Of a stretch of DNA of 64,000 bases, positions 43,101-55,900 are shown one piece after another (position 1 is the first letter of the stretch; each line of letters begins with the position of its first letter). The notes beneath the pieces are model-generated. The model did not search any database. It saw only the letters and a program-made list of their open reading frames with translations, and had not been told where the DNA came from. This DNA is from Setaria digitata (taxonomy: Eukaryota; Nematoda; Chromadorea; Rhabditida; Setariidae), in assembly GCA_003640385.1 (NCBI GenBank), contig RCAB01000211.1, positions 1 to 64,000 of the forward strand, read 5' to 3'. The position numbers and the translations under genes were made by a program.

Positions 43101-46100
43101 TTCAGAAAAAATTTCTCTATTTCAGAGAAAGGCATGTGCTACAGCAAGCACACTTCACATTACTAGATGAGAAGAATTAGAAATGCAAATGTCTATTAAC
43201 CCCAGAAAAAAGGAGCCTATGATGAATTTAAACGGAAAACACTCCTTATTCTTTTAAAGAACATATGCAGCGATCAACAGACAGGAAACTGACCTTCATA
43301 ATAAATCTTATTAAAACAACAAAAACAGAAGAAACAAAGATTCTGAAAACCATCAAAAGATGTCCAAGTAAACCACAAGCGATAAATGGAACCTCTTTTT
43401 TTGAAGACCATAGGATTTTTTTCTCTAGTGACCGAAGTGCAAAGATCCGTCTAGAAACCTGTTTTTTGGTGGATGATCGCTCTTGACACCAGATCCAGTG
43501 TTTCCGCGCCTTCCCTGTCCCTCACGTCCTGCATAATCTACATCAATGTCCAGTTTCTTCCATGCCTTGCCACCTCTGTTACTTTTGATTCCATTCCCAA
43601 TATTCTCATTCTCTTTGTCTCTATCTTGTCTAACATCCTGAAATATACTCCTGATTATTTATGTTCACCTGCAAAGCAATTTCACGGTATTCCAGTTAAA
43701 GAAAACTACCTTCGTCATCGTATAAAGCCATTAAGAACCCAATCCTTAACAGCCCTATATTTAAAAATGCTTTATTTCCAAAAGCCAATAAAGACAACTA
43801 TCTAAAAAAAAAAAAAAAAAAAACTAAATACGGGGAAACATGTCCCCAGGTAAGCCGATCCTACCAATGGTGAATCAAGTTAGCAACACTTCAGTCAGAA
43901 CAAAAATTTTAAATACCACACAACATACTGCCTCAGAACTGTTCGTAGCAGCAGTGTCAATAACTTTCATCATTTCATGGCTAACAGCAGCCCCCTTCAT
44001 ACTCGTATTACTTATCGTGCTGTCCTGCCTCAGTTCTTCACTGACGGCTTCATTTAATGACGGCCAAGCCTTATCATCCACATCTGTTGCCTTAAAAAAA
44101 TACGTCTGGCTGAAACTTATCATTGCAAATATTCAAATATGAAAGGCAAAAATACATATAACTGGTGTGGTTCAAAACCAAGTCTGTTAATCTTAAGTTT
44201 GTCTTAATTTTATGGAAACCTATATTCATCAGACCAACAACAAAGTAACCGCAAAAACCCAAAAAGAAAATCCCAGCACCATGAGAAAATTAATTTTTCT
44301 AGAAAAAAGGACAATATGTTTAGAAATTAAAACCAGATAATATTAGAAAAAAAAAAGAAAAAACAATATCAAAGTGTCAAAGATAGTGTTTTAAGCTGCA
44401 GATTCTACACTTCGCAATTTGTAAGCTTTAAAGTTAGATGTGTAAGAACGCACCTAAAGAATGAAAATAACAGATATCAAAAATCCAATCATTTCAAAAA
44501 TTAGTACCTAAAGAAGTGTTAGTAGTACATCAGTTGCATGCACTGTGTGATAGTTTCTGAGTCTAAAGTGAAATTTGTCTCATACCAACAACTTTGTTCA
44601 TTCGTGCACTCGCCATTATAAATATATAAACTCGAAGTGATATGATGAACTTTCTTAGATATAAGGGAAACATGCATTTGCAGGTGTAAGTCTACACCTG
44701 AATGCGATGGTAATCACGCAAGAAAAATAGGGTGAAGACGAAAATGGCGATAAGATAATGGAGAAACGTGAAAGCACGTACTACGACTATGTTACCTTTG
44801 GACACCTAGACCCAGAGCAGCTTCAACATTAGAAAATAAGATTTCGACAATATCACACTTGCATGTAATGGATACGTACTTCGATATCAATTTGCTCTCC
44901 CTGTTTTGTTGTTTGACCTGACTGATAAGGTCTCGCCATTTTCTTTGAAATATTTCCATCTGTGGATTTTAGCGTGTTCTGAGCCATTGACTGAATAAAG
45001 CAGACCGATAATGAATGTTTTGCAGAGGCATGTTATTTGTTACATATTATGTGATCTGTATAAAAATTTTAAATCATCAACTAAAGTCGACCATGAAAAG
45101 AATGTTCAAGTTGTAATTTGTAATTGTCAAGTCATGCGGAAAGAGGCGAAGTGCACAACCCACAAGTCGAAAATTACTGTCGGACAGAACCCATATTGTA
45201 AAAATTGAAGAAAAAATCGAGAAATACACAAACTTCAACAAATTTTCCCCTTACAATTTTCATTACTATTGTTACTACTAAATAAATCCGAGTTGTTGTC
45301 TCAAAAAGCACATTTTTCAAGTGCAACATGCAATATAATCCGGACATATCATGAACTGCAATAGCGAAGGACAGGCAAAACTAAGGGTCAAATGTAGTGA
45401 CATGATTATAGCAATATACGGGCAATGAAATCTTAAAGGCAAGAGACATCGAATATTACCATAGTTTAGAAAAATTCCAATTTTATACCCAAAAATTTCG
45501 AACTCATAGCCCTCGCTTAATATCTGGCGGACAAGTTCATTAATAAAGATGGCATTTCACAATGCATTCGAAGGAGCCAGTATTTTTCTAATCAGCTAGT
45601 ATTTTTTGATCCTTCTACTGAAAGCTTTAAAACGACGTTTGATTACAAATAAGCGAAAAGCGGCTAACAACTTATTAATTCGAACCACACAAGTGAAATT
45701 GTACGGTGTTAATGTTAATACTTCTACGAACCATTTCTGTCCTGCTATTTTCCGAAATGATTCGTCGCATGGAAATCACCAAAAAAAAATTGAATTAATG
45801 TAAAGAACTTCTTGATCTTCTACTAAAACTTACCTTCACAATAATATCTTTATCAGCCTCCATCGTTTTCAAAGACGGTGATATTTCTTCGGAATTGACT
45901 TCATCTTTTACTGAGGAAATACGAGAGTTCGAGACACCGCTTTCTTCCTTTGAATCCTTTGTTTCTAAATGCATGAACTTCCGGATTTTGCACATAAAAC
46001 TTTAATGAGACGTGCAAAGCAGCAAGAATCTTTCACAGTGAAATAAACTGAGGAAAAGAGCGGTGTCAACATTTTAATACAAGGTAACCTAAATTTTCAT

Positions 46101-47104
46101 ATATTAAACCCATACTAGAAATATAAGATTGAGCTGATCAACTGCGAGAAAAATAAGTGGACGAAGTGCAGCAAAGAAATCTAGAAAAGTATGAAAATTA
46201 CATGCTTTCGACAAGCCTGACGAAGTAAAGTTTTTTTATAAAAAGACACATTAATGTGTGAAAGGAGACATAAAAGGCAAAAAGATCCAGCTTGCCTGTT
46301 ATGGACTGCTTGAACCAGGCATTTACAGCTGGAAGTGGGGCAGGACCCAAAACCACTTCAGGTTGCTGCTCCGCATGTGTTTCGTTTTCTTCTTTGCCGG
46401 CCGATGATACATTATCATCCTAGAAAAAAAAATCATTCTCAACTTATTCATTACCTAGCTTAATTTTTAGGAATGATCTTTCAACTTGTAACTTCACTCA
46501 AAAATAGAACATACTTAACACTAAAAAATACCGTGACGACAAAGTATTTGTGATGAAAAGTGAATTTTTTCCTTATCTTTTAAACTGCATATTTTATTTT
46601 TAATGGAAATGTAAATGCCATTGCTAACCATCGTATGAAAATATAAAAAGGGAAGGCTTATACTGAAATAACCTTTCGAGAGCGGTCATTTCTGGGTCGT
46701 GGTTTATTACGTCGCATTTGGTGATGTTGGTTTTGGTGTGATCCAATCTGCATCGGACGGTGAATATTACTATCTGAGTCCGATTTTCGTTCTTCAGCAA
46801 ATCGCTGGTGTGCAGCACCATCGCTACTTTTACCGCAAAAATTCAATACAGTAGCTACCGCTGTACCGCCTGATCCTTCTGGTGTGGTGCTACTCGTATG
46901 ATTTTCAGAATCTATTGCAGCGATGTTTATATCTGTGATCGGATTGCACACCGCTGCACTAGCAGTAGTAGCTGAGGCAACAGCTGTAGCGACAGTAGGT
47001 TGTGTTATTGCAATACCTCCAGATATATTTCCACTGCCACTACCATTTGTATCGACAGTTCCGGATACAATCCGTGCAAATGTTAATTGTGGCTTATTTG
47101 CCAT
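31179..47104 (-). CDS. larp-1: LARP1, La-related protein with DM15 cap-binding region
   Basis: LARP1 is a cytoplasmic RNA-binding protein that controls translation and stability of 5'TOP mRNAs downstream of TOR. Nineteen exons join in phase to 4632 nt (about 1543 residues): 47104-46673, 46419-46296, 45964-45834, 44990-44880, 44090-43929, 43637-43490, 42849-42540, 39045-38818, 36441-35494, 35244-35052, 34764-34273, 34107-33929, 33734-33527, 33433-33242, 32978-32785, 32528-32435, 31976-31801, 31696-31456, 31247-31179. Landmarks in order: LARP1 N-terminal motif [20 protein letters not shown]; a poly-Ala tract and a five-Gln run in exon 9; the La motif in exon 10 ([20 protein letters not shown], then [13 protein letters not shown]); [40 protein letters not shown]; and the DM15 repeats in exons 16-18 ([58 protein letters not shown]). 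Intron 2 uses a GC-AG donor. The exon 6/7 junction is uncertain. Strongly supported by many conserved blocks. Confidence 0.95.
33780..33822. repeat. A-rich intronic tract
   Basis: Runs of A interrupted by G lie in the intron between larp-1 exons 12 and 13. It is the reverse of a pyrimidine tract on the transcribed sense strand, of no separate function that I can see. Confidence 0.6.
36325..36360 (-). repeat. In-frame poly-alanine codon repeat in larp-1 exon 9
   Basis: On the minus strand GCA/GCG/GCC codons repeat to give about ten consecutive alanines, followed by LQNGG. A shorter five-glutamine CAG/CAA run lies near 36171-36190. Both lie in the low-complexity linker before the La motif and are likely to vary in length. 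Confidence 0.85.
39046..42539 (-). other. Large larp-1 intron 7 with a GC-richer island
   Basis: This 3.5-kb intron contains a (CA)n tract and, at about 40440-41270, a segment clearly richer in G and C than the rest of the window. The island has overlapping open frames on both strands (for example 40718-41260 plus and 40339-40959 minus), none with splice sites or recognisable domains. It also has a purine-rich stretch at 40446-40505. An internal promoter or noncoding element is possible but unproven. Confidence 0.5.
39287..39366. repeat. (CA)n microsatellite
   Basis: An interrupted CA repeat of about 80 bp with periodic AGA and ACG breaks lies in larp-1 intron 7. The minus-strand frames reading alternating Val-Cys are artefacts of this repeat. 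Confidence 0.95.
46294..46295 (-). other. GC splice donor of larp-1 intron 2 (GC-AG intron)
   Basis: Exon 2 ends ATAACAG and the intron begins GCAAGC, the classical sequence for the rare GC-AG intron class. The phase-1 join to the exon starting at 45964 restores frame as a GAA codon. No GT donor nearby gives the required phase. Confidence 0.8.
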
Positions 47105-47129
47105 AAAAAAAAATTCGGACGATGTTTCG

Positions 47130-47131
47130 CT
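47130..47131 (-). promoter_or_regulatory. Putative leader splice acceptor of larp-1
   Basis: A CTTTCTCAG acceptor lies 25 nt before the larp-1 start codon, with no in-frame upstream start needed. In nematodes such a site usually receives the trans-spliced leader, although a cis-spliced 5' noncoding exon is equally possible. Confidence 0.4.
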
Positions 47132-47917
47132 GAGAAAGACCTTAAACCTAAATCTGAAAGTAAAAAATTGAGTAAATTCGAAATCTATTATAACAAAAAG
47201 AATCGTACCGCTGATATCTTGAGAACCTAGTCTGGCTTCTCCTTCCCACTTAGCCCCTACCTTCCTCAATTCATGATCAAGCATCTAATGTGCAGAATAT
47301 CTTTTCCTGTAATACTTTGCTAAAGATCGCAGCACCGTTTTTCAGATTGAAAAACTGATTGTGCGTTTCCAAAAATTATACCAATTTATGAAATAAACGG
47401 CGCTCTATCGTGAGACAGCAGAATTACATTTAACTGATGTTCAGGCCTTTCATGTAGAAATAGTCTGCCCTCATGTTGTTTGTCGTCGATAATACAATCA
47501 CACATCATTGTCTCAATCAAAAGAAAAATTCAAAAACGAATAGTTACTAATTGGACAGCTCTTTTGATCAGCAGAATTATTACACTCATTTCACCGAATT
47601 ATTCCAATAACTTCATGAGACTCAAATGAAGAGTAAACAGAGAATTTTAGAAATGAATAGTACGAAGAAAGATTGAATTTCTCCTGAGCCATTTGTAATC
47701 ATACAAGTCATCAGTTGCATTCATGAAACGACGCCTTAATCCACTGCATTTAATTCAACCTGGCAGTCCTCAAGAGTTCCTCACGTACGTGCAATTGAAT
47801 AAAAGACACATTACGAAGTGAACTTACAGCAGTGGAGCGAATTTTACAATCAGAAGTTAAGCGTGTAAGTGCGACAACAAACAGCAAAATTTCCGCAAAA
47901 ACAATCAGTTACCTCCC

Positions 47918-48037
47918 TCAGACCTTCCCTCCTCCTCCTTCCTCTCTTCTCTTTCCCCAAGCTTCCCCTTCTCTCTCCTCTAGCAACCTCCTTTTCCTCC
48001 GTCATTCACTTCTCTCTAACCTTCCCTCCTTCCCTCA
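47918..48037 (+). repeat. Polypyrimidine tract upstream of larp-1
   Basis: About 120 bases of almost uninterrupted C and T on the plus strand (purine-rich on the larp-1 sense strand), roughly 0.8 kb upstream of the larp-1 start. Mirror-like purine/pyrimidine tracts can form triplex DNA; whether it acts in the larp-1 promoter is unknown. The two plus-strand frames across it encode Pro/Ser/Leu-rich low-complexity sequence and are not genes. Confidence 0.6.
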
Positions 48038-49922
48038 TCTGTATTTGCTCGTTTCTTGTAAAATAAAATGTACAACGTTACTCACTCACTACAACCAAAA
48101 TCAAAAACGTGCATTACGTCAAAGTTGCAAATGGTATACAGAATCAGTTGCGCTGTAACGTAAGTCCACGCAGTTCAGGATGGATCACGTAACTGTAACC
48201 ACCAACAAAGTAATCCTAAAATTGGACGATCAGTATAGCAATGTGAATGGAACAAATCGTAGCATATACTTTAGTAGGACTGTATGGCGTACTATCAACG
48301 TGACTTAACTGACATATTCAAACCATAGATATCTCCATACAATCACCACAGGGAACGCCATCCATTTGTCATCGTGTTGTTTCATAACGTATCCATTCGT
48401 TTTGCCTTCTATCCATAAAGATACGTCGTCATGGTGGTGCACCCCTTATATACACACCTATTGTTCCTGTATCGAGACGTCACACACATGCATAAGCATT
48501 TAAACACACCACTGTCGTCCCCTCTGTGCTCCGACACACAAACCACATCACATAAGCATTGTTCTACACACGTCCACCACGTACACATACAGGTCGGACT
48601 ACGCTCACAAGCGTGACTCGCTACTCTACTTACACGTCACACACGTACTCGAAGAGAAAACACACACACGTATGTATGCACACGTGTCCATATACACGCT
48701 GTATGAAGTGAGCCAGTTTCGTTTGATCTATACAATTTGGAGCTGTAATAAGCGGCGGAGATTTTGGCATTTTGCCCGGATGACGGTATTACGGTAGATG
48801 GAAACATTGTATTGCGTTGTGCCGGCGCGGGTCAGGTGGAGGTCATGAACATTATAGGTTGTTCACTTTACTTGCTAAAAAGAGGGAATTTTTCGTATTT
48901 TATTCGAGAGTTTCGCCACCTGTTCTGACATGTCAGAAAGTTTGAAAATTTCGAATTTTTCTGTTAAAAGTAACGGTCCTTGGAGCCTGCATGCATTTAT
49001 TTTTTATCATTTCTCTGCTTATTTTCCGACTCCTTGAAACTTTTTGCTCTGCCTGCTACAAATTATCTTTCACCCCTAGTAGGATGATTAGCAAAACCGT
49101 GTTTCTTTTTTGGTTCAAGTACCACAATTGCCACCAGAAAGAAATTAGAAGATGTTCGTGGAAGCATTGAGAATAAACATTAACTACTTTATTTTTTCAC
49201 TTTGTTTTTTCGTCAAGCCACCATCCATAAGCAATCTCAGTTCCTGTAATAAAATTTTGTTTGTAATACAAGAAAATATTCAACCAGAAAGGCTGCAGCT
49301 AATATGCTCGACAGACATTTTCTTTGAAAAGGATCAAAAGGTCAAGTTAGAGCTTTTATCCATATCGGAGTCAGTTGGAAATGAACCTTCACATCAGTAT
49401 GTTGGGATCGTGTGAGCTTGTTTTCGAGGAGCATTCATTATTTAAGCCATATATTTTTCAATCATGAGCATTTGCCGGAATGGCACTATATCAATTATCC
49501 ATAAAATCTTGGAAATAATAGACCCGAATCAAAATACCACCACTCAATAGTCCGATTACTCCATCATATATATATATATATATATAAATATATATAAAAC
49601 TTTCCTATTAAATGGATAAAACTGTTCTTTCAATGAATATTTAATAATTGAACAAGATAAGGAGAACAATATTACACAAGATGAAACGAGGATAGCCATA
49701 ACACTGAGTTCAATTTTTTGACAAATCCTGAATCAAGCCTATTTTCTCCTTTGACAACCGATAAGCTATTAAAGTAGTAAGATAGTGCATCACAACTTAG
49801 ATAAGAAGTAAAGCGAAAGGATTTTTCAGCAACCTGGAAATATGCGCATATCTTGCTTAAAGTGCTCGTTTCAAATCGTTCAAATTTTAGTTTTGAAATT
49901 TCCAATCATCTCCCCAGAAGTT

Positions 49923-52900
49923 TCAGGGTGTAATACCAGCGTTCAGTTCTCGAGCTGCTTGCTTCCACATCGCCCGGTCTTCCGTCACCCAATACCTGTA
50001 GTGGTAGCGCGCACACTTTATGGTCTCAATCATAATGAAATGAAATTAACCAAAAATAAACACTTTGTTATTAAATGAACATAACGCACTTAATACTGTT
50101 TTCAAGACCATCAGTCATTGTCGACCATTTGGGAAATGATTCACAATCTGGTATGTTCATGCACATATCGAATATATCTTCCAGTAGCTCTTTCTGGGGC
50201 CAGCGTCTGCAAAAAGATGTGTTGACCGTAACTTTAAGCTCTTTTATTTATTTTTTTGCCAAAAATGTCAAACCTATACAGGCTTCTGAACAAAAAACAC
50301 ATTAGCAAGATGAGTAGATGGTATATATGGTCGCAGTTAATGCTGCTTAGAAATCAAAATTCACATATAACTTGTGTCAACTTTAAGAAATTAGGGGTTT
50401 GTTAAATTGCACAATAAAGTTCGAAGGAAACCTTTTCATCACAGATGTTGCGCTGTATCGCCCGGACGTATTTCTGAACGTCTTCATATACTTTCCATAT
50501 ATTACAACATGAAGCGTTGAAATAAATCCATAAAAATCAGTTTGGTATGTCCACGGTCGACCGTCCTCAATTCAGCAGTTGAGCAATTGATAAGAAGATA
50601 TTGTTTGTGGAGAATGTTACCATAAGAATTTCTTTTCGCTTCTCAAAAATATATCATTTGCTTGAGTAAAATCTTACTTGCATTTCAGAACAATCAAAAG
50701 CAACGGTGCCTGCCTTTCCTCGGAAAGTGCATCCCTTGAAGTAACTCATATCGATAGCACGTCCCCAATCAATTAGTTTCAGCGTAAAAGAATTTTTATC
50801 GAGAATTTGTTCTAATTTGGCATCTTCGTTTAATCTAAATAGAATTACATGTATGATAATGGAAATCCAAAAATGTCGAAAGGAAAACGACAGTTAACCG
50901 ATGAAGGATCATGAAGTTATCCGGTTTAACATCTCCATGTATTATTTGAGCGTTATGCACTGCCTCGAGTATTCGACCGATCTCCCAGCCGAGGTAAGTT
51001 GCTAAGAGACCTGAACATGACATCTTCTTGGCTTGTAATTTATTAACCATATCCTGAAATGTTAATATGAGATTAAGATGAAGGAACTCTTGAGAATCGG
51101 TTGGAAACTGGAAGGGTTAAAGTAAAAGATAGGAAGTAAAAGATAGGCATCTAGGTTTCTTAAAACAAATTAAGAAACTTGTTTCAAAAATTGCAAATTA
51201 AAATCTTGTCTGAAAATCTTCAAGATTCGACGGAATGGAAAAAGACCCACAAGAAGGTTTCCATAGCTATGATATTCATAAACAATAGCACTGGCATTTA
51301 AAAAAATGTAAGCGTCGCGAATATTCATTATACCCTCCAGCATCATTTTGGGCATTCGATTACGCAGTGTTTCACATGCATAAACCTCCCATCTGCATGC
51401 TGGCATTTCAAACTGCAATTTGATAAAAGTATTATTATGAAATTCAAAAAGATATTTATAAAGAGAATTACTTTATCTGCAAAAATTGTAAATCCTAAAA
51501 AGCAAAGTCGTTTAAGCCAAAGAGATCAAGATCTAAGATTCCTTTATGAAATTAAGACATTTAAAAAAATACCTTTACTGCATAGACACTGCCATCTTCA
51601 GATTTGCTTTTATAAACTTTGGCAAAACCGCCCTCCCCAATCAAGCACTCAACATCAAACCGTTCACCTCCTAAAATCAAGGCAGCACCAGGATTAAGGC
51701 GGCTGCACTTTTCCTGTAAAATACAGCCATTTAACCTTTACAAGCATTTAAAATTACTGAAGCATTACTGCAACGACAAATTTTCATCTATAGAAAATGA
51801 ATTACCGGAAAGTCGTGAACATTTGTTGGACAAAAACGTCGACTAGCCATAATTTTGTTCCGTAATTTTTCATCCCAAGGATTTATTTCAGATTCAATAT
51901 TTGATCTGCAATGGATCTATTTTCTTTCCTCAATGAAATATTTCGAAAACAAATTGGTCTTTTTGAAAGGCAGTATTATCTAGACGTGAAACCACACTAA
52001 AATCATAAACTGTGCGGAAACGTGGCACACTAACTTCAATCCTTCACTAGTAGGTTCATTCGTATCCTCCTCACTTGGAGCAAGTGATAATCGACGTAGC
52101 TCTTCATTGATATTGCCGTTAGCACTAAGCGTTGTTCTTTTATTTCCAACGATATTTTCAACACCAATTTTTTGAGACAATTTTGTTAGAGTATCTCGAC
52201 GTTGCTAGAAATGACTCCCGATAAAGCTGATAGATTAATTTGTATTCTTTCCAACATTATTTCTTGCGACTGTAGTTTTATTTTGTAGAAAATACTGATT
52301 CAAAAACGAACTTCAGACATACTCATTCGTCTACCAAAGGCAGTATTTGCAGTTAGAACTTCATCAAACACCGCTTTCTGGAAAAAATGGTCAGCTGCGC
52401 TTGAGGGAGGTGATCCTAAATGAATTTGAAATTAATTCAGAAAGTAATGTAAGTTTCTGGCGAACAGAAATCACTTTCACTGACCTTTCATCGGATCTTC
52501 GATAGGAGGCGCAAAGGTGCTTGCCGGTGTTGACGTCACTGCTCCTGTTTTGGCCATTTTATTCAAGCCTGCCAATGTTTCTTCATCAACACGATCAGGA
52601 AGAGGAAGTTTCGTTCCTGAAAAGCATGAGAAACAGGGAAATAAGAATTCATTTTAATAATATACTCAGTTTATATATATGTGATACCCTTTTTTTCTGA
52701 CGTTCAAAAGGATGTCCCAAAACGATTTGAAAACTAAAATTTTTCATGAAGGCTTATTCTTACCTTTCTGTTGTTCCACTTCTACCAGTATCTCGTTATT
52801 TTGCTCATGAGACGTGCTTGCAGCTTTCCCAAAAACAGATGAGCGACGAGAATGGGCGATTGTCGCTGGCTACAAAAACAAAGAGTCACCATTAACACCT

Positions 52901-55900
52901 GAGGGTAAAGCAATATATTATATATCAAGTCTCTTTTTACAATATAAACTTATGACCCTTTTTGATTCGGTTACAAATTCTGCTGAAAATTTTTTGCCAA
53001 GTATTTCCTTACCTTTTCTTTCACTATTTCTGATAATCGCTATATATAGTAATACTGAATAGTTAACGATATTATTGGAAATAGTCGAATCGTTGGGTGA
53101 TGGAAATAACGTAGCAAGTTAAGCATACAACCAACAGCAGATTTCGCAAGAAAAAAAATACTTAAAAGCAGTTAATTTGCAGATACTGATTCCAAATCCT
53201 TCTTTTGGACGCGGGAGAAAATGAAAGAGACGAAAATAAACTTATACCAGCTTGCATTCCGTAACATGCTTTCTTTCTTCGAGGTAATATAAATACTTTC
53301 AAGAAATAGTTTACCTTTCTAAAAGTTGGTTGAACCTCACAAGTGTCATTATCGTGAATGTTTATGCTTTTTTCGTAGTCCAAATCTTGCTCCACGATTA
53401 TTCTGGAATACTTAACACCTTGCATTATATCATCATGTAATTATGTATTGTTAAGTAAGTAAGATAACAGTGTTGACCTTTTTTCGACAAGAACTGAAGG
53501 TGGTAGGGTGTTCTCATCACTGTAAACAGTAAATGGTGCAGTTCCCTTTGCTGAATCGTGGCGCACTGATAAATTTCCTTCCACATAAACCTGTGGAGAA
53601 ATAAAATTAATAGAAACAAGTTTTTATAAATCTTGAATTTAATATACCTAAACTTCAATATTTCGGAAAATATTACAAAGCTCACTTCAAATTTTCGTTT
53701 TTTAGAAGCAGAAGGAAGATGGACCAGTTCACTTTCATTTGGAATTGTTTCGTGCAATACTGTTGTTTCATCTGCATCATGATGAACTGAAACAAAATTA
53801 AATTATACAGTGATTATTGATATATTTATGCCAACTAGATCGCGATGCGCAGTATGTCCACTGATACCATTTATAAAAAACATTAAAAAAGTGCATGCCT
53901 GAACGTGGAGGTGGAACTGGCACTGTGCTTGAGAAATCGCGCATTGCCTTACTCAGAAATCTTTCCGTGAACGATGTTCCATGCAGCGTAAGATGGGAGG
54001 ACTGCGGACATTCTGCAAATAATTCTTTCAAAAACGCGCAAAACTGATGATCCATGAATTATCGGAGGAAATCACTTACCGGCTGTTTTGCCAGTAAAGG
54101 CATCTGTCTCCACGAGAACATCATTTTCAGCAGCAGCGCTACCTGCTAATTGAAATAAGTCATCAACTGCATCCCCTGCTGACGGCTGCATTAACTTCAA
54201 TTCTACATTGTGTGAAGGATTTATCAAAGAGCCACTGGCACAACCACTTCGTTCCTCGCTTATAGCCGATAGTTTAGAAATTGACATCCTGCTAGAACGA
54301 ACAGTCCTTTGCTGACACAAGTGATATTGAAATGTTAGAAATTTGTATGTATTAAAAGATTTTAATGCTTCCCTCTTTACATAGTGTTTTTTGTACTTTG
54401 ACATACATAACAGTCTATCAGACTTCCAGATCAATTTTTGCTATTTAAAATTTTAGCATTAAGAACTCAGTGCAGAATTTCGTGTTCAAATGCCAACCTC
54501 CGTGGCACATCCGTATAAGCAGCGTAATTTCCTGCTTCTGCGAATATTTCCTCAATAGAGTGCTGCTCATCGACTATTTTCAGGTGACCTTTAACTCCAG
54601 AGTAAGTCAATTTTGATATGCGCTCACCATTTTCAAATCCTTTCTGCTGCAACCTACAATTCAAATTCAGCATGAAATCATCTAAATCCTTTCTTGTTCA
54701 CGTACAAACATACCAATGTCAAGTAAAAAAGCTTACGTTGCTGTTTCAGCAGCCCTGAACACCACTGGTGAATTTTTCGACGAATCTAGAATGTACAGCA
54801 TTAAATTCAATTACGTTGCAAAACAATTTTTGGCCGACTAATTATTGACACTAATCACCCAGTTAAAAAAAAATACCTGGTTTTTTGAAGAGATTTACAG
54901 TCATTTCGTCATCCATTTCGAAATACTGATAAAGCATGGCCCTGAAATTTCACCATGTTATTTTGTTGTAATTCTTAGCAATAAAAGGAGAATGGTGGTC
55001 AGCCAAGTATTGAAAGTTAGAATATATCTGTCAGTCTCTTAAGGACTTCACATAAACACAGTGCCAGTAACAAAAGTGCTGGAAAAAGGCACAGTATCAA
55101 TAACAGAAGTGTAGTTTTTGTAAATCCCATAATGAAATATAATAACGTAGTATGAAAGCTAGATGATGAACAATTGATAAATGTAAAAAAAAAAAAAGAA
55201 AAAAAAAATGACAAATTATATGGTGTAACATTATCCTATAAATAATGAACATATATAAATCTAAGCTGATTATAAAATAATAGTTTCACCTAAAAGCTTC
55301 ATCAACCCGTGATGCAGGCCTAGCATTTGCTTTTATCGCTTTATTCCATATTTCGTTAAAACGCTCTCTGTCCTTTTCTTCTGCAAAAATCTGAAACGAG
55401 TTATTTTTTTTAAATTTTAACAAGTAGAATTTCTCTTTAGAATAAATACAAAAAGTATTTACCTCGCCCCATTTTACATAAAACTCTGCTAGTTCGTAAA
55501 ATTGCTTTCGATTATGTAATTCTTCCATTACTGACTTCATCCCCATTGTGCGACTTAACTTTCCCTGAATTGAATTTCTTTGGAAGAATTTTAGGATCCT
55601 ATTTCAAAACCACTGACCAACACATCTTAATAGTTGGTTCAGTTAAGTTAGAAAAAAACTGATAAATTTCCGTATTCAAGCGCGATAACCCTCCACTTAC
55701 TTATGACAAGCCATTTAATAGCAAATGACTATTTTATTTAGTGGCCTACGTACAGTTGAATCAACCATTTTTTCAAGGTTCAACACCAGCCACCTACTTT
55801 ATAGAAGACTATTGAATTTCTTGTAAGTCTTAAAATAACATTGTTTTCTTATCAATCTTGCTAATATTAAGCCTCACAGTAACTTACAACAATGCAGAAA

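Larger units (their letters stand above)
47105..49922. other. Spacer between bub-1 and larp-1
   Basis: No supported exon. The stretch holds the larp-1 upstream region, including a pyrimidine tract at 47918-48037 and a CA/CACGT-rich patch at 48475-48700. It also has a short AT repeat at 49566-49598. The frame at 49672-49905 lies beyond the bub-1 stop and is probably 3' untranslated sequence. Confidence 0.55.

Noticed and set aside
46658..47284. Longer larp-1 start at 47284
   Set aside because: The extension reads through an acceptor-like CTTTCTCAG site and a poly-T stretch, and the ATG at 47104 directly follows a plausible leader acceptor.
47832..48158. Pro/Ser/Leu-rich plus-strand frame of 108 codons
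   Set aside because: It is the translation of a polypyrimidine tract.
49672..49905. 77-residue frame next to bub-1
   Set aside because: The bub-1 reading frame ends at 49923 in a phase-consistent exon, so this is downstream untranslated sequence.
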